From NCBI RefSeq assembly GCF_016650695.1, contig NZ_JAEKFH010000003.1, positions 1,012,001-1,076,000 of the forward strand: DNA of 64,000 nucleotides, in the 5' to 3' direction. The notes below the pieces were generated by a model, which was not told the DNA's origin, searched no databases, and was given only the letters and a program-made list of their open reading frames with translations. The position numbers and the translations under genes were made by a program. This stretch comes from Pseudomonas sp. TH41 (lineage in GTDB: Bacteria > Pseudomonadota > Gammaproteobacteria > Pseudomonadales > Pseudomonadaceae). Of this stretch, positions 18,140-28,797 are shown piece after piece (position 1 is the stretch's first letter; the number at the start of each line of letters is the position of its first letter).

Positions 18140-18164
18140 GTTACTTAACTTTTTGCTGGAAGGC

Positions 18165-19712
<1,548 letters not shown>

Positions 19713-19769
19713 CTATTATTGGCATTACTGATATACGGGAATTACAGCTATGGGTGGATTACTGTTTTT

Positions 19770-19883
19770 TGTAGGAGCGAGCTTGCTCCGGGCGGCGTTC
19801 CGACGATGAATTTGAAGGTGGCATTTGTTCGCAGACTGCCCGCGTCATCGTTCACGTCCATCGCGAGCAAGCTCGCTCCTACA
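19770..19883. repeat. REPIN (inverted pair of REP sequences)
   Basis: TGTAGGAGCGAGCTTGCTC at the left is mirrored by GCGAGCAAGCTCGCTCCTACA at the right, with about 75 bases between. It sits in the gap between guaB and the zinc-ribbon gene. Confidence 0.9.
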
Positions 19884-20427
19884 ATTCAACCTTGACCCAA
19901 CTCACGGGCTGATCGAGCCAATCGGCAAACTCATCGATAAAGCTCTGCTTGAACCCGGCCTCGGCCCAGTTGTTGAAGATGAATCCCAGGTTGGAAAAGC
20001 CGCATTCCTGCAAGAAAAGAAACCCGTTGATGTCATCTTCATGCCCGCATTCCGGGCAGGTGAAGTTGTCGGTGCGCCCCGGCATCCACTCTTCCAGGCT
20101 TTCGAACAGCGCTTCGCCGATTTCCTTGCGGCATTCGGCACAACCCGCTTCGCCCAGAAAGCCCTTGGCCGGGGTGTAGATGCAGCGTTTGGTGATGATC
20201 TCCAGGCCATTGACCGATTCACCGAACGGCAGCGCCTCTGGGTGCAGGACCACGGCGCGCGCACCGTCGGCGAGTGCGTGGCCCATGCGATTACCTGTGC
20301 GGCCGCAGGTGGTCAGTTCTTCCTTGATGATGTTCTTGCGCACCAGCCACCGCACGACCGCCCGGGCCCGGGGTTCGTGCACCGGTAATGTGGAGATTTT
20401 CGGGACGATGATGCTTTGGGAATTCAT
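19879..20427 (-). CDS. Conserved protein with zinc-ribbon cysteines, function unknown
   Basis: From the ATG at 20427 the protein has 182 residues; a longer frame runs into a REPIN and is not real. Two Cys pairs (GCAECR and FTCPECGHED) form a likely treble-clef or zinc-ribbon site near residues 96-124, followed by an acidic helical C-terminus. Pseudomonas orthologues are often labelled sugar ABC transporter ATPase, but no Walker motif is visible, so that label is unsupported. The stop codon lies at the edge of the REPIN. Confidence 0.75.
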   Translation of the reverse strand: MNSQSIIVPKISTLPVHEPRARAVVRWLVRKNIIKEELTTCGRTGNRMGHALADGARAVVLHPEALPFGESVNGLEIITKRCIYTPAKGFLGEAGCAECRKEIGEALFESLEEWMPGRTDNFTCPECGHEDDINGFLFLQECGFSNLGFIFNNWAEAGFKQSFIDEFADWLDQPVSWVKVEL

Positions 20428-20462
20428 GGGTACAGGCCTACCAATACTGAATAATCCACCCT

Positions 20463-20628
20463 TGTGGGAGCGAGCCTTTGTGGTGAGGGGATTTAGCGAA
20501 ACGTCGCACCGCCCCGTTGGGTCGCGAAGCGGCCCCAGCACTTCAAAGTCCAATCGCATTAATGAGCTGACGTCTGCTTCGCAGCCGAACGGGGATAAAT
20601 CCCCTCGCCACAAAGGCTCGCTCCCACA
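20463..20628. repeat. Long REPIN with extended arms
   Basis: The left arm TTGTGGGAGCGAGCCTTTGT, extended by GGTGAGGGGATTTA, pairs with TAAATCCCCTCGCCACAAAG plus GCTCGCTCCCACAG at the right. This is about 34 bases of nearly perfect inverted repeat around a 95-base centre. Confidence 0.9.
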
Positions 20629-20667
20629 GGATTTGCGGCCGGCAGCTTAATCCCTGAGACACTCAGG

Positions 20668-21432
20668 TCAAGTACTCAAATACCGCCCGATCAAGGCAAT
20701 CCCGCTGGCCAGCACCAACCAGGTCACCAGCCGCACGAATGCCTCCCGGGACAGTTTCAGGGTCAACCGCCGGCCAATCCACAACCCCAGCGCCATGGCG
20801 GGCAGCAAACACACCGCCAGTACCAACAAGGGTAGCTCGGCATACACACCTGCGACGGCGAACAAACTCAAACGCACCACGGTGCTGCAACTGATCAGCG
20901 CGCTTTGGGTCGCTCGGGCCGCCTCTTTGGGCAATCGGCTGTTCAAATAGATCGCATATAAAAAGCCGCCGCTGCCAAACAACGCCCCGAACATCCCGCC
21001 CACCGTGCCCATTGGCACCGCCCAACCGGCCGACAATTGCTTCGGACGCGTTTTGATCCACAAGCTGTAAATCGCGTAGGCACTGATAAACAGCCCCATC
21101 AATAGCAGCAACAGATCGGATTTCAGGTTCAGCAGAAAAATCACCCCCAGCGTACAGCCCACCGCCATGCACGGCAGTAGCCGCAGCAACTCAGGTTTAG
21201 CCACATCCTTGCGCGAGGGCAACAGATTGCCGAAGGCCGCCACAAAATCCAGCAACACCAGCAGCGGCACGATCTTCGACAGTGGCATGAACAGAATCAG
21301 AATCGGCCCGGCCACCAGCGCAGTACCGAACCCGGCGATGCCGAACACGATGTAGGCCAGGGCGATGCCCAACCCGATCACCAGCCAATCCGTCGCGCCG
21401 AATGGCCATTGATTCAATAAATCACCCAACAT
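20668..21432 (-). CDS. TauE/SafE-family (TSUP) anion transporter
   Basis: 254 residues from the ATG at 21432; an in-frame TTG at 21441 is an alternative. Eight or so membrane helices include the two family signature segments, one near the N-terminus (IVFGIAGFGTALVAGP) and its counterpart in the second half (GTVGGMFGALFGSGGFLYAIY), reflecting the internal duplication of the family. TSUP proteins export or import sulfite and sulfonate- or carboxylate-type anions. The substrate here is unknown. The gene stands alone between REPINs. Confidence 0.85.
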   Translation of the reverse strand: MLGDLLNQWPFGATDWLVIGLGIALAYIVFGIAGFGTALVAGPILILFMPLSKIVPLLVLLDFVAAFGNLLPSRKDVAKPELLRLLPCMAVGCTLGVIFLLNLKSDLLLLLMGLFISAYAIYSLWIKTRPKQLSAGWAVPMGTVGGMFGALFGSGGFLYAIYLNSRLPKEAARATQSALISCSTVVRLSLFAVAGVYAELPLLVLAVCLLPAMALGLWIGRRLTLKLSREAFVRLVTWLVLASGIALIGRYLST

Positions 21433-21445
21433 TTCACCCAATCCC

Positions 21446-21549
21446 TGTAGGAGCTGCCGCAGGCTGCGATCTTTTGATCTTTCGATCTTGATTTTCGGAA
21501 GCCGGAACTCCTGAAGATCAAAAGATCGCAGCCTACGGCAGCTCCTACA
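21446..21549. repeat. REPIN of the GTAGGAGCTGCCG class
   Basis: TGTAGGAGCTGCCGCAGGCT plus GCGATCTTTTGATCTT is mirrored by GATCAAAAGATCGCAGCCTA plus CGGCAGCTCCTACA. This is a second REP class, distinct from the GGGAGCGAGC class nearby. Confidence 0.9.
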
Positions 21550-21584
21550 AGGGATCGTGCATTCATCTGGAGATTGCCTTTATC

Positions 21585-22973
21585 ATGCGCCCCATGATTA
21601 AAGATCCCTTTGCAAGACTCGGCCTGGACCGTGAAGTCCTGACTGTCAGCCAGCTCAACGGCCGCGCGCGGGTGTTGCTTGAAGACGTATTCAGCAACAT
21701 CTGGGTCGAAGGCGAAATCTCCAACCTCGCCCGTCCGGCGTCCGGCCATGTGTATTTCACCCTCAAGGACAGTGGCGCCCAGGTCCGTTGCGCGCTGTTT
21801 CGGCAGAACGCCGCACGGGTTCGTCAAGCGCTTAAGGATGGGTTGGCGGTCAAGGTTCGCGGCAAGGTTTCGCTGTTCGAGGGCCGTGGCGACTATCAGC
21901 TGATACTCGACACCGTGGAACCGGCCGGTGATGGCGCATTGCGCCTGGCCTTCGATGCGCTGAAGGAAAAACTCAGCGCCGAAGGGCTGTTCAGCGCCGA
22001 CCGTAAAGTGCCATTGCCGGCGCACCCGCAACGCATCGGCATCATCAGTTCGCCCACCGGCGCAGTAATTCGCGACATCATCAGCGTGTTCCGCCGCCGT
22101 GCGCCGCAAGTCCAACTGACGTTGATCCCCACGGCCGTGCAGGGCCGCGAAGCCACCGCGCAGATTGTCCGCGCACTGAAACTGGCGGATGCCCGTGGTT
22201 TCGATGCGCTGATCCTGGCCCGTGGCGGTGGCTCGCTGGAAGACCTCTGGTGCTTCAACGAAGAAGCCGTAGCCCGCGCCGTCGATGCCTGCGTAACGCC
22301 GATTGTCAGCGCCGTCGGCCATGAAACCGACGTGTCGATCAGTGACTTCGTGGCCGACGTTCGTGCCCCGACACCTTCCGCCGCCGCCGAACTGCTGGCG
22401 CCGGACTCCAGCGATCTGGTGCGTCGGGTCGAAAGCCTGCATCGACGACTGGTGATGCGTATCCGCGACCGAATAATGCGTGATCGCCTGCGCCTGGAAG
22501 GCGTGTCCCGCCGCCTGCGTCATCCAGGCGAACGTCTGCGTCAGCAAGCGCAACGCCTGGATGATCTGGACATGCGCATGCGCCGCGCGTTCGAACGCAA
22601 CCTTAATACCCGTCGCGAACGGCTGATTCGCCTGGAAACCCGTCTCGCCGGGCAACACCCGGGACGGCAACTGGCATTGCTCCGTCAGCGCCTCGACAGC
22701 CTCGCCGAACGCCTGCCACGCTCAATGCGCGAAGGCCTCAAGGCCCGCCGCCTGCAACTGCAAACCCAGGTGCAGACGCTGCATGTGGTCAGCCCCTTGG
22801 CGACCCTCGGCCGTGGCTACAGCATTCTGCTGGACGAGCGCGGCAACGCGATCCGCAGTGCCGAGCAGACCCACACGGGCCAACGCCTCAAAGCCAAACT
22901 CGGGGACGGCGAGCTTCAAGTTCGAGTCGAAGACAATCACCTGACGCCTGTCACCCTTTCTTTACTGGATTGA
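21585..22973 (+). CDS. xseA: Exodeoxyribonuclease VII large subunit
   Basis: 462 residues, typical of the family. An N-terminal OB-fold DNA-binding domain (about 15-110, with NIWVEGEISNLARP) is followed by the catalytic region (about 125-330, with RIGIISSPTGAVIRDI and ARGGGSLEDLW). The long coiled-coil and C-terminal segment bind the small XseB subunits. The enzyme degrades single-stranded DNA in both directions. The start at 21585 has GGAG upstream; a second ATG three codons on is possible. The M23 peptidase gene follows after 3 nt. xseB is not in the window. Confidence 0.98.
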   Translation: MRPMIKDPFARLGLDREVLTVSQLNGRARVLLEDVFSNIWVEGEISNLARPASGHVYFTLKDSGAQVRCALFRQNAARVRQALKDGLAVKVRGKVSLFEGRGDYQLILDTVEPAGDGALRLAFDALKEKLSAEGLFSADRKVPLPAHPQRIGIISSPTGAVIRDIISVFRRRAPQVQLTLIPTAVQGREATAQIVRALKLADARGFDALILARGGGSLEDLWCFNEEAVARAVDACVTPIVSAVGHETDVSISDFVADVRAPTPSAAAELLAPDSSDLVRRVESLHRRLVMRIRDRIMRDRLRLEGVSRRLRHPGERLRQQAQRLDDLDMRMRRAFERNLNTRRERLIRLETRLAGQHPGRQLALLRQRLDSLAERLPRSMREGLKARRLQLQTQVQTLHVVSPLATLGRGYSILLDERGNAIRSAEQTHTGQRLKAKLGDGELQVRVEDNHLTPVTLSLLD

Positions 22974-22976
22974 TCC

Positions 22977-23798
22977 ATGCCGCGTTTTTTAATTCCGCTG
23001 TTATTGCTCTGCCTGACGTTCAACGCCCACGCCGACAGCTACATCACGCGCCTGTTGAACAAACCGGTGCCGGGCGGCGTGGCCGTGGTGGACTTGGGCA
23101 CCGCCGCCCAGGCGCCGAAAGCCAGCTATCAGGGCAAACCCGTATTGGTGGTCAAGGAACAGAACAATTGGCTGGCCATTGTCGGCGTGCCATTGACGGT
23201 TAAGCCGGGCATACAGCAGGTCAGCAGTGGCGGTCGTAATCTGAAATTTACGGTCGGTAACAAGCAGTACCCGGAGCAGCACATCACCCTGAAGAATACC
23301 CAGCAGGTCAATCCGAACCCGGAGAATCTCAAGCGCATCGAGGGCGAGCTGGCCGAGCAGATCCAGGCTTACCGCAGCTTCAGCCCGATCACCCCGAGCA
23401 ACCTCTTGCTAGACAAACCAGTTAACGGGCCACTGTCGAGCAAGTTTGGCGTGCGCCGATTCTTCAACGGTGAAGAGCGCAATCCTCACGCCGGCCTGGA
23501 CTTCGCCGTGCCTGCCGGAACGCCAATCAAGACCCCGGCGGCGGGCAAAGTGATCCTGATCGGTAACTATTTCTTCAATGGCAACACGGTATTTGTCGAC
23601 CATGGCCAGGGCTTTATCAGCATGTTTTGCCATATGTCGAAAATCGACGTGCAGGTTGGACAGCAACTGGCTCGTGGTGGTGTGGTTGGGAAAGTCGGCT
23701 CGACTGGGCGCGCGACCGGGCCGCATATGCATTGGAACGTCAGCCTGAATGATGCGCGGGTGGATCCGGCGATTTTTATTGGGGCGTTTCAACCTTGA
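22977..23798 (+). CDS. M23-family (LytM) peptidoglycan endopeptidase
   Basis: 273 residues. A signal peptide is cleaved after about AHA (residue 19). A beta-rich N-terminal domain (about 25-110) and a short helix lead into a C-terminal LytM domain (about 148-270). The zinc ligands are intact: H171 and D175 in HAGLD and H252 in HMHW, with H219 and H250 as catalytic helpers. It should therefore be an active periplasmic enzyme cutting peptide cross-links rather than a degenerate activator. It starts 3 nt after xseA, so both are probably co-transcribed. Confidence 0.93.
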   Translation: MPRFLIPLLLLCLTFNAHADSYITRLLNKPVPGGVAVVDLGTAAQAPKASYQGKPVLVVKEQNNWLAIVGVPLTVKPGIQQVSSGGRNLKFTVGNKQYPEQHITLKNTQQVNPNPENLKRIEGELAEQIQAYRSFSPITPSNLLLDKPVNGPLSSKFGVRRFFNGEERNPHAGLDFAVPAGTPIKTPAAGKVILIGNYFFNGNTVFVDHGQGFISMFCHMSKIDVQVGQQLARGGVVGKVGSTGRATGPHMHWNVSLNDARVDPAIFIGAFQP

Positions 23799-23821
23799 AT
23801 AAACAGTGAGGCGACTGATCT

Positions 23822-23915
23822 CTTCGCGAGCAAGCCCGCTCCCACACTGGTTTTGCGGCGTACACACTGTCTGTGTTCACACCAGCCTAATGTGGGAGCG
23901 GGCTTGCTCGCGAAG
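23822..23915. repeat. REPIN of the GGGAGCGGGCTTGCTCGCGAAG class
   Basis: CTTCGCGAGCAAGCCCGCTC plus CCACA at the left and TGTGGGAGCGGGCTTGCTCG plus CGAAG at the right form an inverted pair just behind the peptidase gene. Confidence 0.9.
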
Positions 23916-23939
23916 GCGGCATCACTGGCACCGCTAATT

Positions 23940-24296
23940 CTATTCCGCCTCAAGGTCCTCAATCCCATGGACTTCCCGATCCGCCAGGCAATGTTTGATC
24001 CAGGCCTGGGTTTCCTCTGAAAATCCGGTCAACTCGTCAGGCGTAATCAACTCCCGGGCACACAGCCCGAGCAAGTGAGAGCGGGCCTCATGTCGTGAGA
24101 ACCGGAAAACCCCGAACGCCCAATACAGTTCCTTTTGTCCGGCCTTGAGCAACTCTTCGCTGGCGTCTATCCGCTCATAAGGCGTCAGGCTCTTATCCAG
24201 CACCGTGCGCTCGACCTCTTCCATGATCCGCACACACATCCGTTCGTGGGCCAATGGACGCAACGCGCTGTAACGCTTCCAATCCGACTCGTTCAT
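23940..24296 (-). CDS. Conserved hypothetical protein, helical
   Basis: 118 residues, charged and mostly helical, with no signal peptide, membrane segment or metal motif. It begins MNESDWKRYSALRPLAHERM and contains RFSRHEARSHLL. Its composition and codon use fit the neighbouring core genes, so it is probably a genuine Pseudomonas protein. I do not recognise a function. It is convergent with the peptidase gene, with a REPIN between them, and divergent from leuA. Confidence 0.7.
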   Translation of the reverse strand: MNESDWKRYSALRPLAHERMCVRIMEEVERTVLDKSLTPYERIDASEELLKAGQKELYWAFGVFRFSRHEARSHLLGLCARELITPDELTGFSEETQAWIKHCLADREVHGIEDLEAE

Positions 24297-24525
24297 TACC
24301 GACTCCTGCCTGTCAGTCGTCTTGCTGAGGCTTTAAGAATAGCCGCGCTGGAACGGCCCAACGCGCAAAGCCTTCAATTGCGCATCGCTCAAACCTTGCG
24401 CAAACATCAAGACAATCACTGAGCATCAGAGCAATAAAATCTCGATAAATAAGACTTTTCGGGTATTCCTCTCAATTTTTTTCGACTGCTTGCCATCCTT
24501 CCCCCTCGCGGTTAGGGTTGAAGGC

Positions 24526-24603
24526 ATGAAAACCTCTCACACCCTCATTCAGCTTCGCCAGCACCGCAGCCTGTGCCTCGTCAGCGCACGACTGCCGGGC
24601 TGA
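24526..24603 (+). CDS. Possible leader peptide upstream of leuA
   Basis: A 25-residue frame ([20 protein letters not shown] then ARLPG) ends 91 bases before leuA. It is rich in leucine and arginine (five Leu, four Arg) and has AGGG and AAGG sequences upstream. Size, position and composition fit a regulatory leader peptide sensing leucyl-tRNA supply. I did not find a clear terminator/antiterminator pair behind it, so the assignment is tentative. Confidence 0.35.
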   Translation: MKTSHTLIQLRQHRSLCLVSARLPG

Positions 24604-24694
24604 ATTGCGATGCCTCGCCCCACGCTTTTCCCCAAGAACATTTGATCCACCGGCAGGCCGCCTCTTTTCGGCCCATACAAATAAGGATTTCCCG

Positions 24695-26374
24695 ATGAGC
24701 ATGCTCAAAGACCCGTCTTCGAAATACCGCGCCTTCCCGACCATTGATATTCCTGATCGCACCTGGCCGTCGAAGACCATCACCACCGCGCCAATCTGGT
24801 GCAGCTCGGACCTTCGTGACGGCAACCAGTCGCTGATCGAGCCAATGGACGCGGTCAAGAAGCTGCGTTTCTGGAAAACCCTGGTGTCGGTGGGCGTGAA
24901 AGAAATCGAAGCGTCGTTCCCGGCCGCTTCGCAAACCGACTTCGACTTCGTGCGCAGCTTGATCGAAGGCAACCACATCCCGGACGACACCACGATTCAG
25001 GTGCTGACCCAGGGCCGTGAAGACCTGATCGAGCGTACCTTCGAATCCCTGCGTGGGGCGAAGAAAGCCATCGTTCACCTGTACAACGCGACCTCGCCTT
25101 CGTTCCGCCGCATCGTCTTCAACCAGGACAAGGACGGGATCAAGGAAATCGCCGTGAGCGCGGCCAAGCTGTTCGTCAAATACGCCGCCCAGCAGCCGGA
25201 CACCGAGTGGACCTTCGAATACTCGCCGGAAACCTTCAGCGCCACCGAACTGGAATTCGCCAAAGAAGTCTGCGACGCGGTGATCGAAGTCTGGAACCCG
25301 ACGCCTGAGCACAAGATGATCCTCAACCTGCCAGCGACCGTCGAATGCGCCACACCGAACATCTATGCAGACCAGATCGAATGGTTCGGCCGTCACATCA
25401 ACCGTCGTGACAGCGTGATCATCAGCCTGCACACCCACAACGACCGTGGCACGGGTGTTGCCGCCACCGAGCTGGGCCTGATGGCCGGCGCCGACCGTGT
25501 CGAAGGGTGCCTGTTCGGCAACGGCGAACGCACCGGTAACGTCGATCTGGTGACCGTGGCCTTGAACCTCTACACCCAGGGTGTGAACCCTGAGCTGGAC
25601 TTCTCCGACATCGACGGCGTGCGCAAAGTCGTCGAAGAGTGCAACCAGCTTCCGGTGCACCCACGTCATCCGTACGTCGGCGACCTGGTTCACACGGCGT
25701 TCTCCGGCTCCCACCAGGACGCCATCCGCAAGGGCTTCGCCCAGCAGAAACCGGACGCATTGTGGGAAGTGCCGTACTTGCCGATCGACCCGGCCGACAT
25801 CGGTCGCAGCTACGAGGCGGTGATCCGCGTCAACAGCCAGTCGGGCAAGGGCGGTATCGCTTACCTGCTGGAACAGGAATACGGCATCAACTTGCCACGT
25901 CGCATGCAAATCGAATTCAGCCAGGTCGTGCAGCGTGAAACCGATCGCCTGGGCCTTGAGATGACAGCCCAACAGATCCACGCGCTGCTGCACAGCGAAT
26001 ACTTGCAGGCCAACGCTCCGTACGCGCTGGTCAGCCATCGCCTGCAGGAAGAGAACGGTCACAGCGCCGTGGAAGTGGAAGTCTCCAGCCAGGGTCAGGG
26101 CGAAACCAACCTGCACTGGCGCGGCAAGGGCAACGGCGCCCTGGAAGCACTGGTGGCCGGTCTGCCGATCCCGGTGGAAATCATGGACTACAACGAGCAC
26201 GCCATCGGCGCGGGCACCAATGCCAAGGCCGCGGCCTACATTGAACTGCGAGTGAATGGTGAGCGTGCAGTGCACGGCGTTGGTATCGATGAAAACATCA
26301 CCACCGCAAGCTTCAAGGCACTGTTCAGCGCGCTGAACCGCTCCCTGAGCCAGCCGGAAGCGAAAGCGGCGTAA
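24695..26374 (+). CDS. leuA: 2-Isopropylmalate synthase (LeuA type 2)
   Basis: From the ATG at 24695 (AAGGA box upstream) the protein has 559 residues, the size of the longer LeuA class. It condenses 2-oxoisovalerate with acetyl-CoA, the first step of leucine synthesis. The HMGL-like TIM barrel has the metal/substrate segment [14 protein letters not shown] (D42) and the HTHNDRGTG metal-binding histidines. The C-terminal LeuA allosteric domain (about 430-559) mediates leucine feedback. Longer upstream readings are unlikely. An intrinsic terminator follows. No leuB/C/D genes are in the window. Confidence 0.98.
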   Translation: MSMLKDPSSKYRAFPTIDIPDRTWPSKTITTAPIWCSSDLRDGNQSLIEPMDAVKKLRFWKTLVSVGVKEIEASFPAASQTDFDFVRSLIEGNHIPDDTTIQVLTQGREDLIERTFESLRGAKKAIVHLYNATSPSFRRIVFNQDKDGIKEIAVSAAKLFVKYAAQQPDTEWTFEYSPETFSATELEFAKEVCDAVIEVWNPTPEHKMILNLPATVECATPNIYADQIEWFGRHINRRDSVIISLHTHNDRGTGVAATELGLMAGADRVEGCLFGNGERTGNVDLVTVALNLYTQGVNPELDFSDIDGVRKVVEECNQLPVHPRHPYVGDLVHTAFSGSHQDAIRKGFAQQKPDALWEVPYLPIDPADIGRSYEAVIRVNSQSGKGGIAYLLEQEYGINLPRRMQIEFSQVVQRETDRLGLEMTAQQIHALLHSEYLQANAPYALVSHRLQEENGHSAVEVEVSSQGQGETNLHWRGKGNGALEALVAGLPIPVEIMDYNEHAIGAGTNAKAAAYIELRVNGERAVHGVGIDENITTASFKALFSALNRSLSQPEAKAA

Positions 26375-26390
26375 GCGTTCGCTGAAATAC

Positions 26391-26425
26391 AAAAGGCCCC
26401 GAGGTGAGAACCTTGGGGCCTTTTT
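26391..26425 (+). terminator. Intrinsic terminator of leuA
   Basis: AAGGCCCCGAGG pairs with CCTTGGGGCCTT around a 6-base loop and runs into TTTTTG. It lies 17 bases after the stop codon. Confidence 0.92.
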
Positions 26426-26460
26426 GTTTGCCTGCCATTTTTGTGTTGTCAGTGAGGGGC

Positions 26461-26617
26461 CCTTCGCGAGCAGGCTCGCTCCCACAGTGGATTTTTGGTG
26501 TACACAAAATCTGTGTTCACATCGATCAAATGTGGGAGATCAAAAGATCGCAGGCTTCGCCAGCTCCTACATAGGAATGCGATCCCTGTAGGAGCTGCCG
26601 AAGGCTGCGATCTTTTG
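26461..26617. repeat. Composite REP cluster
   Basis: A CGCGAGCAGGCTCGCTCCCACA unit at 26466 is followed, after a TGTGGGAG start at 26531, by two inverted units of the other class (GATCAAAAGATCGCAGG..CAGCTCCTACA and TGTAGGAGCTGCCGAAGGCT). It looks like one REPIN inserted into or recombined with another. Confidence 0.8.
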
Positions 26618-26632
26618 GCGGTCACGCTGATA

Positions 26633-27424
26633 TCAGGTGAACTCGAACGTATCAGCATCCAGATTCGCCGGAAAACGAGTGCGGTAAGCCGCCAGTTCCG
26701 CAGCGTCCAGAACCACCTGAAACACCCCATCGGCTTCGCCGGCGCCGAGCAATGTTTCACCCTGAAAATCCAGCACCTGACTGTCGCCGGTGTAGGCAAA
26801 ACCTTTGCCGTCGGTGCCGATGCGATTCACCGCCGCCACGTAGCAGAGGTTCTCGATCGCCCGCGCAGGCAGCAAACGGTTCCAGTGCTGACGCCGTGCG
26901 CCTGGCCAGTTGGCGGTGTACAGCAACAGGTCGGTGTCCTGCGCGTCGCGACTCCACACCGGGAAACGCAGGTCGTAGCAAATCAGCGGCCGTACTCGCC
27001 AGCCCTTGAGCTCGAACTGCACCTGGCGCTCGCCCGGTGTGTAGTGGTTATGCTCGCCAGCCATGCGGAACAAATGACGCTTGTCGTAGTGCCAGACCTC
27101 CCCGTCCGGTCGCGCCCACAACAGACGATTGCGATGGCTGCCGTCGGCCGCCTGGACGATCACGCTGCCAGTGATCACCGCCTCCAGTTTCGCCGCCTGA
27201 ACCCGCAACCATTTACTGGTCGGACCGTTTTCCGGCTCGGCAAGGGTCTCGGATTCCATGGAGAAACCGGTGGTGAACATCTCCGGCAGGATAATCAGGT
27301 CCGCCCCGCGCGCCTGTTCCAGCAACTGTTCGAAATGCTCAAGGTTGGCCTGTCGATCATGCCAGGCCAGCGTGGTCTGGATCAGCGCAATGGTCAGATT
27401 GGGCAATGCACTCAAATCACGCAT
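26633..27424 (-). CDS. Nitrilase-superfamily omega-amidase
   Basis: 263 residues. The carbon-nitrogen hydrolase triad is visible: E48 (ILPEMF), K115 (YDKRHLF) and C149 (LICYDLRFP). It resembles E. coli YafV and mammalian Nit2, which hydrolyse 2-oxoglutaramate or 2-oxosuccinamate to the oxoacid and ammonia. Its start overlaps the end of the aminotransferase gene by 13 nt. This coupling supports a joint pathway in which the transaminase uses glutamine as amino donor and the amidase drains the product, possibly in methionine salvage. The pathway role is inferred from the pairing. Confidence 0.88.
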   Translation of the reverse strand: MRDLSALPNLTIALIQTTLAWHDRQANLEHFEQLLEQARGADLIILPEMFTTGFSMESETLAEPENGPTSKWLRVQAAKLEAVITGSVIVQAADGSHRNRLLWARPDGEVWHYDKRHLFRMAGEHNHYTPGERQVQFELKGWRVRPLICYDLRFPVWSRDAQDTDLLLYTANWPGARRQHWNRLLPARAIENLCYVAAVNRIGTDGKGFAYTGDSQVLDFQGETLLGAGEADGVFQVVLDAAELAAYRTRFPANLDADTFEFT

Positions 27425-28560
27425 AGTTTTTCCGCTGCTTCACGCAGGGTCTCCTCGCGCTTGGCGAAGCACAGTCGCACCAGGCGCTGGCCTTCGGGCG
27501 GCGTCTGGTAGAACACCGAGATTGGAATACTCGCGACGCCGTGTTCGCGGGTCATCCACAGCGCCATCTCGACGTCATTGAGGTCCGGGCGGATCTGCGA
27601 GTAATCGACCAGCTGGAAATAAGTACCGGTGACGCGGGTAAAACTAAAGCGCGACGGCATCAACAAATCGCAGAACAAGTCACGCTTGGCCTGATAGAAC
27701 GCCGGCAGCTCTTCAACATGTTCCGGATGCTCGGCCATGTAGTCGGCCAGGGCGTATTGCAATGGCGTCACGCCGCAGAAACTGACGTATTGATGAACCT
27801 TGCGCAGTTCCGCCGTGAGGGCCGGTGGTGCAACCACGTAGCCGGTTTTCCAGCCGGTGACGTGATAGGTCTTGCCGAAGGAGCTGACCACGAAGGCGCG
27901 TTGATACAACTCTTCATGGGCCAATACGCTGACGTGAGGCACGCCATCGAATACCAGGTGTTCGTAGACCTCGTCGCTGATCACATAGATATCGCGATCA
28001 CGAATCAAAGCCGCCAACTGATCCAGCTCGGCACGACTGATCAGTGCACCACTGGGGTTGTGCGGGCTATTGAGAATGATCATTCGCGTGCGCGGGCTCA
28101 GGGCTTCGCCGAGCTTCTGGAAGTCGATACTGAAATCATTCAGGCCCAATGGCACATGCACGCAACGACCACCGGCCAGCTCCACCGAAGGTTCGTAACT
28201 GTCATAGGCCGGGTCGAACACAATCACTTCGTCGCCGCTGTGGATAACGGCCTGGATGGCGCAGAAAATCGCCTGGGTTGCGCCGGGGGTGACGGTCACT
28301 TCGCTGTCGGCATCCACGGTGACGCCATAGCTGCGAGCAATCTTCGCCGATATTTGCTGACGCAACGCCGGCAAACCGGTCATCGGCGAATACTGGTTAT
28401 GACCTTTGGCAATGTGGCGACCGACCGCATCGCACAGCGCCTGCGGGGCATCGAAATCGGGAAAACCCTGGGACAGATTCAGCGCGCCGGTTTGCGCCGC
28501 GAGCTGCGACATCTGAGTGAAGATGGTGATGCCGACATTCGGCAGCTTACTGGTGATCAT
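27412..28560 (-). CDS. PLP-dependent aminotransferase, methionine/glutamine type (YbdL-like)
   Basis: 382 residues, a class I/II fold-type I aminotransferase. The PLP lysine is K230 in SSFGKTYHVTGWK, with the NSPHNPSG cofactor segment at 164-171 and DEVYEHL next to it. The sequence fits the methionine aminotransferase / kynurenine aminotransferase group that accepts glutamine or methionine with 2-oxoacids. It is upstream of and overlaps the omega-amidase gene, forming a two-gene operon. Exact substrate preference cannot be read from sequence. Confidence 0.88.
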   Translation of the reverse strand: MITSKLPNVGITIFTQMSQLAAQTGALNLSQGFPDFDAPQALCDAVGRHIAKGHNQYSPMTGLPALRQQISAKIARSYGVTVDADSEVTVTPGATQAIFCAIQAVIHSGDEVIVFDPAYDSYEPSVELAGGRCVHVPLGLNDFSIDFQKLGEALSPRTRMIILNSPHNPSGALISRAELDQLAALIRDRDIYVISDEVYEHLVFDGVPHVSVLAHEELYQRAFVVSSFGKTYHVTGWKTGYVVAPPALTAELRKVHQYVSFCGVTPLQYALADYMAEHPEHVEELPAFYQAKRDLFCDLLMPSRFSFTRVTGTYFQLVDYSQIRPDLNDVEMALWMTREHGVASIPISVFYQTPPEGQRLVRLCFAKREETLREAAEKLCVI

Positions 28561-28634
28561 CGGTGATTCCCTGCTCTACACCCGGCTCTAACGTCGGCGC
28601 GGGAGAGCCCGAGGATAGCCCAAACGGCGCCCAT

Positions 28635-28662
28635 AAAAAAAGGGCGCTCTGGTAAGCACCCT
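28635..28662 (-). terminator. Probable intrinsic terminator downstream of der
   Basis: On the minus strand the stem GGGTGCT..AGCGCCC (one wobble pair, 6-base loop) is followed by seven U residues. It lies past a REPIN behind der and may also shield the aminotransferase promoter. Confidence 0.65.
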
Positions 28663-28678
28663 CTTTATGACCGGGCCG

Positions 28679-28763
28679 TGTAGGAGCTGCCGAAGGCTGC
28701 GATCTTTTGATCTTGATCTTGAAAAGCAAGATCAAAAGATCGCAGCCTGCGGCAGCTCCTACA
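28679..28763. repeat. REPIN of the GTAGGAGCTGCCG class
   Basis: TGTAGGAGCTGCCGAAGGCT plus GCGATCTTTTGATCTT is mirrored by AAGATCAAAAGATCGCAGCC plus TGCGGCAGCTCCTACA, between der and its downstream terminator. Confidence 0.9.
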
Positions 28764-28797
28764 AGGTTGATCAATTACCCACGGTGATCACCTTGAA

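Noticed and set aside
16607..18148. 513-codon plus-strand frame opposite guaA, and similar long frames opposite guaB, leuA, der and hisS
   Set aside because: They are antisense shadows of GC-rich genes with strong codon bias; the opposite strand carries unmistakable enzymes.
19879..20427. Sugar ABC transporter ATPase annotation commonly given to this gene
   Set aside because: No Walker A, Walker B or signature motif is present; the visible features are zinc-ribbon cysteines.
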